Shown here: positions 50,063 through 61,907 of the stretch, piece after piece
Numbering within the stretch: the first letter of the stretch is position 1
How the letters are laid out: each line of letters starts with the position of its first letter
From: Lucifuga dentata
Lineage: Eukaryota; Chordata; Actinopteri; Ophidiiformes; Bythitidae
DNA: 64,000 bases
Direction of reading: 5' to 3'
Assembly (NCBI GenBank): GCA_014773175.1
Contig: VXCM01001418.1
Coordinates: forward strand, 188,845 to 252,844
The notes under the pieces: model-generated
The model's input: only the letters and a program-made list of their open reading frames with translations
Told to the model about the DNA's origin: nothing
Databases searched by the model: none
Made by a program: the position numbers and the translations under genes

Positions 50063-52412
50063 TGGCATGCCATTCAAAGTCTGAGAATATGGAACAAAAC
50101 TCTGAATATATGGAATGAAAGTCTGGAATAAACAATCAGGTTTCACTAGAGAGCTACAATAAACCTGTACTGTACCAAATTACAGCATATTTCTACTGAA
50201 ATTGCACATTATACTGGTGCATATAGCCATAAGGTCACACAAGTTCAAGTCAACTGGAGTATGAGGATTTCATTGCTACATAACAAACATAATAAAATGA
50301 ACCATCAGCTTATACATCATTTTTTAAAATAGTTAGGAAAATTTTTTAAAAAACAACACATTTATCAATTTGACAGCACTGTACACACACATCCAAAAAG
50401 TCTTGAAGTAATCAAGAAACACATGATTACTTGATTCACATCAAATCAAATCTTGAAATGCTGAAATGCATATTATATTGTCCAGTATGACTCATGACTT
50501 TTATCCCAGAAGTTCACATTCCATCAGAAAAGACTTGCCACAGCTTTGACTTTTCACACCTTTCCGCTGACTACTTGGCTTCAGAAATGAGAAATATATT
50601 CCTTATGTCCCCTACTGTTTTGTGACATTCTGGCTCTTGGGACATTGTTTAGTGAAGCTCAAAACTCTGCACATAAAAAATAATAAAATAAATAGCATTA
50701 AGACTGCCTGTTAATCATTGTTACAGTGCACCAATTTCTGCTTTCAGATGGACAGTGTTGCATCAAATCAAGAGAGGTGTTGATGTTTTTATAAAAATCA
50801 GTCCTTCTCTTTCCTGGAAATACTGTCATTTGAAGGTGTAGCTGTGCCCATCTCAATAAAGCTAAAAGAGTTATATTTCTACATGCTCAGGTCATATTGA
50901 GGACAAATAGGACAATAACTCTATGAAGGAATAACAATCTGGCAACACCTACAGATGAACCCAAACACACACACGCACAAATATGTTTCCAACAGAGGGA
51001 ATCGTTGCAGTTGAAAGGTGATTTTGATCTATAGTTAATCACAGAACATATGCGACACTTAAACCGGCTAATTGCAAATCTATTGATTATGGACCCAATT
51101 ACTACTTGGTGTTACTACATCAAAGCTCGACTGGTAGTTCAACAATTACAGTTCAACAATTACATATTATGCTGGATCTCAACAGAGAATAATCAGGCAA
51201 ACTGAAATGATACAGTCAGATATGGGCGATGCATGTGCTAATACTGTGTGAAGATTAGCTGACTTCCTCATACTACATGCAATCCTTGCACCCATTGCAG
51301 CTGAAACTTCAAGGAAATGTGATCTGAAGTATCCTGGAGTGAACTTTCTCTGTTTGTGATACTTCTTGTGGTCACAAAAACCCCAGACAGGACAATGTTG
51401 TTTAGGTGAGAATAGGCTTTCATGGAAGTCACTTACTAGAACCGTCTATGTTCCCTTAAACACAAATGAAAGGTTTTCCTGCTCGAGGATCTCTAAAGGT
51501 TTATGTGTACTTAAAGGGCATATAGGTTGCGAAAGAGTGAACCACAAGGCATGGGCAGATGCGTAACCATGGTGTTTGAGTGCTAGCTGGACTCTGCAAT
51601 ACAAGTAATGATATTGGCCTCCCCAGGTTCTCCTTATTTTTAAGCTACATTTTAGGCTCCATGACAGTAAGACAGTGCTTTTCTCCATTAAAAAAAAAAA
51701 AAAAAAAAAAAACAGATCTAAGAAAAATGTGAGGCTGAAAATGAGCACGAAGACCTTATAAATTTTTGAGAAGTTAAAAGAATAGGCTTGGGTAGTAAGG
51801 ACAAGTCTGTGGGAAGGTCTGCTCTGACCCATGACAGATGTTTTGCAGTGTGGATGGCCTTAATTACTGTTGACGTAACATTAGAGGCTTTGGTGCAAAG
51901 CTCTCTGTTTCTTTTGTGTAGTCTGATACTTCCTTGAGTAAAGATTGGTGGGTAGACATTTCTTTCAAGGGGACAATAAAACAAAACAAATGGCACTGGC
52001 ATCACAAAGTCAAGATTGAGATAATGACAGTGGGCCAGGAGATTTGAGTCCGAGGGCAGCTTACCATCTAAATAGTCTCTGCTAAGAACTAAAGAACAAC
52101 CTGATCTGTTTTTGTTGGCCTTTGTAACATAACATCCCGTTTCATCTCGTGCTCATTAAAATGCCCAAGACTAGATGAAGTGGAAACCAGTGACGGCTGC
52201 TCAAGACCAGGAAGTCCTTTGGAACTGTAACCTCAAAATGAAAGCACAATCAAGCTAATGTGCCACAGGATAAGAGAAAAAGCTGGAAAATTAACATTGT
52301 ATTGATTAACTGTATTACGTTTTCCCAGACCATGAAAACTTCTGTTTTAGAGGTTAAACAAAAACTGATTCTTTGGACACATTTTAAAGCGTGCAAATCG
52401 CTTTCAAAATCT

Positions 52413-52418
52413 TTTATT
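52413..52418 (-). terminator. Likely aimp1 poly(A) signal
   Basis: TTTATT on the plus strand is AATAAA on the minus strand, 115 bp after the stop codon. This gives a short 3' UTR, and I see no competing signal between it and the stop. Confidence 0.5.
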
Positions 52419-52532
52419 GTACATCTTCAAAGCATTTACTTCCATTCATCAATATGTTCTGTTCTCAACATAATGATCATCATCACTGAAGATGCTTGGT
52501 TCATAAACATAATTGAAGGCAGCTCTGTTATT

Positions 52533-52699
52533 TTATTTGATTCCACTGTTGCTCATGGTTTGGGCTTTGCACACTCCCTTGCCAACGACTTCAAAGGCAG
52601 CTCCTTTGTAGGTTGCAACACACTGGCCATCTGTGCATAGTTCTGGCTGAACCTGCTCCCACACCTTCTTTTTGGGGTTCAGCTCTTTGTCTGGTTCCC
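52533..52699 (-). CDS. aimp1: aimp1 coding exon 6 and stop
   Basis: Encodes residues 254-308: [20 protein letters not shown], then [28 protein letters not shown] and stop TAA at 52535-52533. It completes the tRNA-binding domain with its C-terminal extension. The acceptor is ATTGCAG|GGGAAC. Confidence 0.97.
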
Positions 52700-55600
52700 C
52701 TGCAATCAAGAAGACAGTTTGATAGAAGAGAACTTCCTCCATCTTCACAAAAGCATTACCAATACATGATTTTGGATCCAGTGCGACTGTATATACAGTA
52801 CAGGGCTAAGGTAATGTTTTCTGCATTTATATGCCAGCTGGAAATTTTACTCTACAGGTATATATTTAATTAGTTTGACATGTAGAAATTTTTCAGTTAT
52901 TGTGAAAGCATCTTCACTTTTATACATGCCTACACAGTACTGTATATGTACAATACACAAAACTTTTGGTGGTATGCCATGTCTTTCATGATTTATTATA
53001 TTCAGCATACTACTATCTGTGTAATAAAAGCAAATGCGTAAGCCAACAAATGTTGAATTAAATGTCCAACCATCATAGTCCTAACTTATTGAGCCAATTT
53101 CTAATTCTATTTCTCCTACATTAATTGTGGATAGATGTTCATTATATACAAGCACTTACCATTTAAAACTGAACCATTTCGCTGCCCTTAATTCAAAACA
53201 TACAGAAATGAAATCTCAGGAGGAAAACATATCATCCAGAGAAAACAATTAAAATAATTTCATGATGGCTTTGTTTTGATGTTGTCTGGCATTTGTGAAA
53301 ATTTATAATCAGCACTAGCTGGCTTCTGTTGGGTGTCAACGTTTTCTTTTTCAGCATCTTTGGGTATGAGGACACAAAATGTGTTTCATTTCCCAAGGCT
53401 GCAATTTCCCCTAATTTACAACACAAGAGTGGCAACAATTACTTTTGATCGCATAAAGGAGGTTTTGATGAGCAACTTAGGCACACTCTTATGTTTGAGT
53501 AGAAATACTGGACCCCATTAGCTTGGAAAATGGGAGCAATTACAAACATGCACTCACACAGCAATGGATTGGCTGTAATTGCCTTTACACTATGGGCGAT
53601 GATGGTAGAAAAAAGAGGGAAACAGGAAAGAAACAAACTTTCACCCCTTGTTTTCCATTCTAAATAAACTTTTAAAAACAAACTTGAATTGTACCATATT
53701 GTTGTAAACTACTAAAAACTCAACACCATGGCAAGTCATCATTCTTCTCATCAAAGAATCCCAGCTTTGCTTTGGTCCTCTCCCCTTTGGTTCTCTGGTG
53801 CCCAAAGTTTTCAGCAGATGACGTGAATGTGGCTGCGATTGAAGGAGCATCCACAGAAATGGTTCTGGCTCATGGACTGACTCATGAAAGAAACAGCTTG
53901 AGGAAGGTTTGGGACATGGATACAACAGAGATGAAAGCTTATGCTGATGGGCAGTTGGGCTGTGGGTACTTCCCTCATCATATCCTCCACTTCACTCCTA
54001 CCACAGGGAACTCCCAATTTGGTTATTGTTCTCCAAAAACAAATACATGAATAACACGACTAAACCTCCTCTCACCACAAAAATTTAGCTTTACCAACTG
54101 TGATAACAAATGCATTAGCTTTGGGACAAGACACTTTAATCACATTCACACAGGCCTGCTGGCAGTTGTTTGTGATTTAACTGCTCATCAGGCCACATTC
54201 AGTGGAAAGATGTTTGGAATACTTCACAATAAGGGGCTTGTCTCTTACGGTCTAGCTAATACCTTAATTAAAGGAGATTAGGATACATACGACCTTTTCT
54301 AAACACATTTAAAGTGTTAGAACTTAACAGGACATTTGAGACATTTATTTTTCCTACACAGTATGAAAAAAATGTAGGTTACATTCCCCCCACTAGCACT
54401 GATTAGCCTGTCAAATCAGCAGTTACAGGCCATTTAGCCACTATCAAACAGAAATTTGGGGTCCTTCAATGAGAGCTTTCAGTGGGGTCTGAGGAAGCAT
54501 AATGACTGGTGTCTTCAGCTGAATGAAAGTTTAACTCCAGTTTTGTTTCTGGCAGGAAGAAAATTCAATGACACCCTTCATTTAATCAAGACAGAGACAT
54601 TTTGTGGATAGGAGGCTGGTAACTTCTTTCAACGGGATTAACTCACTGGAAGTTATTGACAAATCACTCACTCATGTATGAGTCGCCAAAATCAGTATGT
54701 GTACCTGCACACTATACTCCAATTTCTGTCTGTGCTGTGATCCAAGCAAAAATGTGAAATAAGATGTATACATGGATGGAATTAATAGGATTCTGTCATT
54801 CGCCAAATATAAATGAGTTGCTGCTTAATCAGCACGCCAGATGAGGAAATGCATGAGAGATAGTTTATGCTGAATATAAACTGATTGTTACCATGCTTGA
54901 GTAAATCGATTGACAATTCCACAATCAAGTCTGTTATGCATACTTCAATGTCATTACTGTATATGCTGATATTAGCTTGATTATGGTGTTTACACTTTAG
55001 GGGGGGAAAAAAAAAAGATTTATTTCCTTAATTGGAGCAGAATCAAATTTGTAACATGCATGTAAACATACTGAGTGTCTGAAGCAGGTAGAAGGCATTC
55101 CTGTCACAGGTTAAAGCCTTTAAGCTTTATGCTAATGGTTATGTAATGCTAATGGTTGTTCAGTGAGAGTTGAACTTTACTGGGGAGGCATAGTAGCTGG
55201 TTAATAGTACCTGGGAAGCCTTGGAAAGTAATTCTGTCCCCAGGTTCTGCTCCACTTGGAGGGTCAAGGATTTCAATCTTGTCTGGTGAGCTGGCACACA
55301 TAACCATGGCCTGGGACACCACACCTCTCATCTTAGCTGGCTTCAGGTTACACATCAGGACTGCCATGCGATTCTGCATCTGTATGGGGGACAAAACATG
55401 AATTACAAAAGCAGCCCACATGTACCATACAGGATATGTAGAACGTGAAAAAAAAAATAAAAATAAATAACAATAATAACCAATTTAAGAAAAAAACTTA
55501 TACTGGTTTGTGGTCTAGAATGGGTGCAGGACTTACAATTTCATAATCCAATTCACATAACATGGCCAAATCCAACCTCTTAATTCAAAATGACTTTGTT

Positions 55601-57664
55601 TGAGGGTATATGGTTTGTATGCCCCATTTCATAATCCAAACAGAGCATACACAAAACGTCATAAGTTTAAGCTTATAAACCTCTGTGGTTTACCAAAATT
55701 TAAAGAAGGCCAGAGGAACGTTCTGCCAAAAGCTGAAAGGAAGAGAAATCCTCTCCTGAAGATGGAGGCCAAAACTGAGAAAATAATCATACCTTTCTTT
55801 GAGAGACATCCTTTAAGGATCTGCTACATAAATAAGAAATCTGAATTCACTCATCTTGTTATGTTGGACTCCTTTGAAGGGGATTCGGTGGTAGCTTTCA
55901 TTTTTCATCTCTAGGCAGTTTTTGCAAGCCAGGGGTAGCATGTGGATGTTTTGCAACAGTATTTACACAGACTCCAACTGAAGTAATGTTTTAAATGTAG
56001 CCTACTGGCAGACACTTGTCTTCACAGTTATTTTATGGTTAGCCTGTCTCAGGATTATATTTCAAAATGTGCCAAATATTCATTTTAGGACTAAAAGCAA
56101 TCGAGAGAGCTCCCCAAAACACAGTATATTTCATCAGATATTTTACTCTCTCTTTGCTTGACAGAAATGGATAATGACTAGTATAAACAAGAATTAAGCT
56201 AAACAGGAATTGGATTTCAGATTTATTAGCTCTCTGTGCAATGGACTGATTCAATCAACTGTTAGGCAACTATAGCTTCATAAGAAGAGCCTAAATAGCC
56301 TTTCTATCTGGTCTTGAGCTCTGAACAAGGCCGCCCCCCCCGCCCAAAAAAAAAAAAAAAAAAAAAAAAAAAAGCCATCATCATTGCCACTAGTTTTAAG
56401 GAGCTAAAGTGTAATATTTGTCTGTGTGCACAAAAAAGCAGAATGACATTTTTGAATATGCTGTATCTTCCATTTGAACAATGTACTACACTGCCGATAT
56501 AAAGAAGTGTAATACAGAAGTGTAATACAGTAAACAAAAGATTCCTGCTCTAAGTATGTGAAGAGACAAACTCAAAAATACCGGACCACAAAAATAAGTT
56601 AAAAGTATTACATACACATACCACAACCAAACATAAGTCCATCCATCTCTGTATAAGATAAATAAAAACCAAAGTTCTATGCAGATCCTCAAATCACTAT
56701 CGTATAATCTTGTGTTAACTAGATCGTTTAGCAGAGTCAACCTAAGCAGTGAATCACATGAAAAGGCCTAATAAATTGTAATTAGGACCACAGTGAGCCA
56801 CTGACCCATACAGCACAAACACTGTTTGTGCATCTAGTGAAAATAACTTTGAAATAAGTGTGAGAGGCATTTTATAGCTAGAATTAAAATCAAATATGTA
56901 TTAACATCTTTGGTATGCCTCATTCAAAAGCAGACATTACAGTAAGCCAACTTCTGGGCAGGTGGTAGGTATATTTCCTTCAGGTGTCTACAAGCTTTTC
57001 ACCATTAAACATTCAGTGATATTTCCAAAACTTCCCTCGTCTGAAGGGCCTCAAAATGGAAATTAATACTTAATATATTTGAAGAAAAAGGCCTAAACAA
57101 AGGTACAAGTACAAGGGGACTGGTTTGCAAGAATAATGTTGTACCTGATCCAGAGGTATGTGCTTGACCAGCCCGCTGACAACTGTCCTGGGAGCTGCTT
57201 CTCCCACGTCGACCTGCTCCACATAGAGACTGTCGGCATCTGGATGCTTTATGGCTGAGATTATGCATCCAACACGTAGGTCCAGACGAGACACATCCAC
57301 CTTGGCATCATCTTGGCTGGAGGCTTCCTGTTTCTTCTCTGCTTTCTCTCCTCCTGGCATCAAGAAAGGCAAATACTGTCATACTGTCATCTCACACACA
57401 AACACAAAGTGTAAATCATTTAGTATCTTTTCATGTTCTTTGCTCTGTTAGAAAAAAATGTATATAATATAACAATGTGTTTGGTGTTGTGTGTTTTCAG
57501 CCAAATCAGGCAGTAGCTATTCATAGGCTTTAAAGAAGTTTTTCCTGAAGAGAGGAGTTTGAGGTTTTTATATTTCAGTAAATGTACACAGCAGAAAATA
57601 ACTTTTCAAAGCCATTGAGATTATTTCAGCCAACTGGTGCTTTTCCAAGGGGAGCCATTACCCC

Positions 57665-57700
<36 letters not shown>

Positions 57701-60700
57701 GGAAACAATGCTGGGCTTCAGTCTGTGATCTGATTTAATTTCCTCCAAAAATGAAAACAAAGGCCACCAATGACAGACCTCAGGGCGTCATGGATTTCAA
57801 GCAATCGCATCAGTGAATAAAAAGTTTCCCATAATTCCCCAGGGATATGAGATGTGTGCATTTACTAAGTAACAATATAAATACCCAGTTTTGGATGAAG
57901 TTGAGTGCTAAATGATCCAGCGACAGAGCAGAATAGCAGATATTTGCTCCAGAAAGACAAAGTACCTTTCACTGAGTGGGCTGGTTTGCTAACACACAGT
58001 CATTCCAGTGGATTCTGCTGATCAAATGATTACAGAGTCTTTAATCATTCCTCTGGGTCCACACCAGCTCAGAAGAATATGAATTCCAATCCTTGCCTTT
58101 GGATAATATTCAACATTTCTCCCCTATGAAATCTTTGCCCTATTGTGGTGACAGCGTAACCATGTAACATTAACCGCACTCCTTTGTGCTTACAGATGGG
58201 TTTGTAGAAAATCAGGCGATGACTGTTTGAATGAAGTGCAAATGTAGCTACGTTAAAGGCTGAAGTAACAAAGGATTTAATACATATGACAACAGTTTAT
58301 CAAGAGTGTGACATCTCTCTGACATCTGGACCTAAGAAAAGAGACAGCAATGAAACTGTGAATGTCTAAAAGCTTTTTGCTTTCTCTCTGAATTATAACC
58401 CCATAAATGAACCCAGTACTGCTTATTCCCAATCGTGCATGATGGTGTAATTAGTATAGACATGGTATTGGTGAAATGGATGAAATAAATTTTAAGTGAT
58501 TTACTGCAAGAGTAGCTTGTTTTCCTTGTTTTGTAATATAAAATTTCTTAAATGACATCTTTTTGACATAAATATATAATCACTACAATATTGATACTTA
58601 TGTTTTATATTTGGATCTAACCTCACCCTTAGGCTGACCGTCATCCATGCAATATTAGCATTAAATCAAAGTCTGAATTGGTTTTAATTACTGGTGACAT
58701 TAAGAGATGATCCCTCTTATCACAAATGTAGGTTATAAATTATACAATCCACCAAAAATATTCTGCAGCTCCATAACAAATGTAACTTTACTGATCATAT
58801 TTCCACTGAGGTTTTCAGAGTACAAACTTGGATCTGCTAGGAGGCAGACATCTCTGCTGTCCATCCATTATCGCCTGATATTAGAATTTCAGACGGAGAA
58901 ATGTGTTAGGAGAATTTTAAATGATTTCTGAAGCAGAGAGAGCCACATCCAGCCAACCACTGATGGAAAAACTGGATCTCAAACGGCAGCTCAAGTCCAA
59001 AAAAAAAAAGAAATACTGTGAGGAACAAATAATTCCTTGGCTGTGACACGTAAGCACTTATTTTCATCGCTCTAATAATAGCAAGGTATGAACAAATGAT
59101 ACAAATGTTATAAGACATCTCCAAACAATTTTAGCTTTGAAAAGTAATCTAATGAGCATGAAAACATCAAAGGAGTCATTATACAACCATGCGATCTGTC
59201 ATATTTGCTTCTCTTGCTATTACCTTTTTTTTCCGGCTTCTTCTTTTTACCCTCATCTTTGGGAGGGGGGCTCTGGACAGCCACAGCAGGGGAGGTAGAG
59301 GGTGCTGGGCCCAAGGGTGCAGGAGGAATGGGCTTGGAACAGGTCTCAGCACTGGTCTCACCTGATGGCATGGCCACATCTCGGACTACAGGAAGGGCAG
59401 AGGCAAAAGGTCAGAAGAAAGAAAGAATTTAATGGATGAAAGGTTTATCTGAATGACCTATCGCTGATGATTGATAAGACAAATATCTTGCATGAAAGAA
59501 AAAAAAATATGAGCATAGCAGCATTGCTATGATAGAGAACATTTATAGTATAAATAATCATAATACATTGTTCTCCATTTTCACACACACAGTTTGATGC
59601 AGCAACATAATTCAATGAAAGAATACAGAGAGTTTTGTTTATACATCCAGTGGGAGGACTGGCCTCCTGATGCAAACAGTTTTGATGGGAAAATAACACA
59701 GTTTCTAAGTTGATGAAAACAAGAAAATGGAGCCATAAAGTAGTGAACAATGACAATAACTCTCCACAAAAAATAACCCATCATTTCAGGCGCCTGATGT
59801 TTGCGCCTACAAAATCTAGAACCTGCGTCTGACAAACATTGGTTTGCTGGCACACCACGGTCACCATAATGCTTTTAATTACCTTAATTATATGTTAGAA
59901 CCTGAGATTGTGACCTTTCTAGGTTACCTTGAAATTATGGGCATTAACCTTTGAAATGCCTTTGATAATGTGAAAAACTTTACGCTGAACTTCACTTGTC
60001 GCCGTTTTCATTCTTTGGCTGCACGCTTCTTTTTTCCTCAAGACACTATTATGAATCATTTTCTCATCTCAAAAATCAGCAAAATTGGCTGAATTCCTTT
60101 TCAAAGCTCCACACTTATCCACACTTTGATCAAGCCATTTTGTGGCACCTTAAAGTCATTGAAAAGAAACTCCAAAAATAAACTTCAAGATCAGACGCAA
60201 TGTGGAAAAACAGTGTTGGAAATATATAATGCATTCCTCGAGTGTTCCAACACTAACATGTTGATTTTTTTTTTTTTTTTTTTTTTGAGGGGTTAAATAG
60301 CTTATTTCTTCCAGTCCTTTTTTCCTGCATCGTCTTTCTGGAAAACATTACACGTGTGTTAATGATCTGAGCCATGTTTCCCCTTGAATGTCAACTCATG
60401 TCAAGAGGCACAATAGCTGACAGACACGTTGTCCCCATCACTCTATATTCTTGAATAGTTTCTTTGAAAAAAACAAAAAAAAAAAAAANAAAAAAAAAAA
60501 AAACAACAAAAACAAAAGAGATCTGGTTATAATGGTCTGAGGCGAGAATAGATGCTATCATTGATAGCACAAACCAAACAATGCTCTAATGAGCAACAAC
60601 TGACATCTAATGTTCCCAAGTCAGGCACACACGGCTTCTTCTCAGACAAGATGCAAAAGCTAAAAACATGAAACAAACAAAGAAAAAATGGCTGTCAGAA

Positions 60701-61882
60701 GGATGTCTTTGCTGGGAATCAGATCGAACATACCTCCTCTCTTCTTCTCTTTCTCCAGCAGCTGTTTTTTCAGTTCCTCTACGTCATTCTTCAGTTTGGC
60801 ATTCTCCACCATCAGCTTCTTTTCTTCTCTGACATTGGCCTGGATGACTGCAGAAAACGCAAATTCCTGTTACTGCTCAGCACCGGAGTGGAATTTCACC
60901 ATCTAGCAAGACATTTTAGGACTTCAGAGCAACTTTGTTTTACTGGTGGTACCACAAGATAATCTGCAGGCGCCGGTATACTGTTTCACATCTAGTTATC
61001 ATGTTGTCTCGTGAAATATGTAGCCCAATGAAATCAACACATTTTGTAGTTAATCTCACCATTAAACTAACCACTAACCTGGAATTATGAGCAGTTTTAT
61101 ACTGTATATGAAAAGAAGAAGTCTTAAATTACAGTTACCACTATCTCCCTATTTAGGGATATTTTTCACTTATGGCATGTTAAGGTGAAAATGGAGCTCA
61201 TGTTTTAGGGATAGACACGTTGTACATAGAAATAAGTCGACATATTTTTATGTTACATAAGAAATATATGACTATGAGCAGTTTCAGTAAAAATGCACAT
61301 TAATTCAAAAATAATGTACATATTGGCAAACAATAACTCAACCTCATCTCTTTCTGCACTGCTGGAAGGTGGAAGGCTGGAAGGCTTGTTTAAAAAAGGA
61401 ACTAAATTGAGTTTTCGATCTTGTCTCAAGAAATGTTAGATTTATTGGCCACTTTGGCTCCTGTTTTAAGAGCCATTTTTGTTTTTGCCAAAATTGTATC
61501 TGTCAAAATACTGTCCACACGCCATCAAATTTTATTGGACAATGTGCATTTCAGAGTTTTTTTGTCACAGGTGCTTTAGATAGAATTACATTTCATAATT
61601 ACAATATACAACTTTTTTATGAGAACTTTTATAAATTGAACATATATAACAAAGGAAATCATTTGAGATTGTGTACTGACTGTACAGACTTTGTAAGACT
61701 CACAATGAACTGGTTCCTGACAAACTGAGGGATTTTTTTTTTTAATGGGAGTAACGTGTAATATGTCCTGTCTTACTGGCTTTCTCCTTTAGCAGCTGGA
61801 CTTGCTGTTTGAGGTACTCGATGATCTGGTCAGCCTCGGCCGCTCGCTGCTCCAGCCTCAACAAAGGATTGTGACTTGACAT
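52533..61882 (-). CDS. aimp1: AIMP1 (p43, EMAP-II precursor), complete, 6 coding exons
   Basis: AIMP1 is a scaffold of the cytoplasmic multi-aminoacyl-tRNA synthetase complex, where it binds arginyl-tRNA synthetase and tRNA; its cleaved C-terminus is the cytokine EMAP-II. The minus-strand exons 61882-61777, 60847-60734, 59385-59224, 57353-57145, 55379-55211 and 52699-52533 join in frame to 308 residues (human 312). Residues 1 to about 73 form a leucine-zipper-type coiled coil ([21 protein letters not shown]). Residues 74-145 are a Pro/Ser- then Lys-rich linker. From about 146 to the end is the OB-fold tRNA-binding domain: [57 protein letters not shown], and the terminal [10 protein letters not shown]. 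Conservation is very high and all introns are GT-AG. Fish can have two aimp1 copies; which one this is cannot be told. Confidence 0.97.
52700..55210 (-). other. aimp1 intron after coding exon 5
   Basis: A 2511-bp GT-AG intron. Between about 53500 and 54050 the sequence is less AT-rich and has open frames on both strands (for example plus 53772-54050, 92 codons), but none shows a family motif. Confidence 0.8.
55211..55379 (-). CDS. aimp1: aimp1 coding exon 5
   Basis: Encodes residues 198-253: [20 protein letters not shown], then [30 protein letters not shown] and GFPG across the junction. It is the central part of the OB-fold tRNA-binding domain and nearly identical to the human sequence. The acceptor is ATACAG|ATGCAG and the donor CCCAG|GTACTA. 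Confidence 0.97.
55380..57144 (-). other. aimp1 intron after coding exon 4
   Basis: A 1765-bp GT-AG intron. It holds a poly-A run (56346-56373) beside a C-rich stretch. A 104-codon plus-strand frame at 55600-55914 has no recognisable family and is probably chance. Confidence 0.8.
56346..56373. repeat. Poly-A run
   Basis: 28 A following CCCCCCCGCCC, in an aimp1 intron. Confidence 0.95.
57145..57353 (-). CDS. aimp1: aimp1 coding exon 4
   Basis: Encodes residues 128-197: the lysine-rich end of the linker, then the start of the EMAP-II / tRNA-binding domain ([47 protein letters not shown]). RVGCIIS corresponds to the human RIGCIIT heptapeptide linked to EMAP-II cytokine activity. The exon ends on a complete codon (CAG|GTACAA). 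Confidence 0.97.
57354..59223 (-). other. aimp1 intron after coding exon 3
   Basis: A 1870-bp GT-AG intron. It holds a 29-A run (57665-57693) and otherwise nothing recognisable. Confidence 0.85.
59224..59385 (-). CDS. aimp1: aimp1 coding exon 3 (linker)
   Basis: Encodes residues 74-127: [15 protein letters not shown], then a Pro/Ala-rich stretch ([16 protein letters not shown]) and the basic KKKKPEKK end. This is the flexible linker between coiled coil and tRNA-binding domain, poorly conserved in sequence but present in AIMP1 of all vertebrates. The acceptor is CTGTAG|TCCGAG; the donor follows an eight-A run, AAAAG|GTAATA. Confidence 0.93.
59386..60733 (-). other. aimp1 intron after coding exon 2
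   Basis: A 1348-bp GT-AG intron. It holds a poly-T run (60267-60286) and an A-run with a single N at 60489, another homopolymer assembly join. No gene is seen. Confidence 0.85.
60734..60847 (-). CDS. aimp1: aimp1 coding exon 2
   Basis: Encodes residues 36-73: [20 protein letters not shown] and the rest of the coiled coil, ending in [12 protein letters not shown] basic sequence. The acceptor is CTGCAG|TCATCC and the donor AGGAG|GTATG. Both junctions leave one base of the codon. Confidence 0.95.
60848..61776 (-). other. aimp1 intron after coding exon 1
   Basis: A 929-bp GT-AG intron. AT-rich, with nothing recognisable inside. Confidence 0.85.
61777..61882 (-). CDS. aimp1: aimp1 coding exon 1
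   Basis: Encodes residues 1-35 plus one base, starting [20 protein letters not shown]. The ATG at 61882-61880 aligns with the human start, and the downstream heptads form the coiled coil. The donor is GAAAGCCA|GTAAG. Upstream, TGTATCAG|GTTTTTCGC (61908/61907) is a plausible acceptor, so a 5' non-coding exon may lie further upstream, but the local CpG content would also allow transcription to start here. Confidence 0.95.
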
Positions 61883-61907
61883 CTTGAACAAACAGCGAGC
61901 GAAAAAC

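Larger units (their letters stand above)
22430..52400. other. 30-kb intergenic region between dkk2 and aimp1
   Basis: No host protein gene is recognisable. I looked for a GIMD1-like GTPase, which sits between AIMP1 and DKK2 in human, and saw no P-loop (GxxxxGKS/T) frame. What I can support are mobile elements, folded repeats, simple repeats and assembly gaps, listed separately. Stretches with nothing recognisable include about 22430-23780, 27200-28680, 30240-31600, 32000-33000, 33100-34760, 41000-45000, 45300-47400 and 50100-52400. The longest frame, 201 codons on the minus strand at 33983-33378, has no domain signature. Confidence 0.6.

Noticed and set aside
53772..54050. 92-codon plus-strand frame inside an aimp1 intron as a nested gene
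   Set aside because: An overlapping minus-strand frame is as long, no motif is recognisable and no promoter or splice context supports it.
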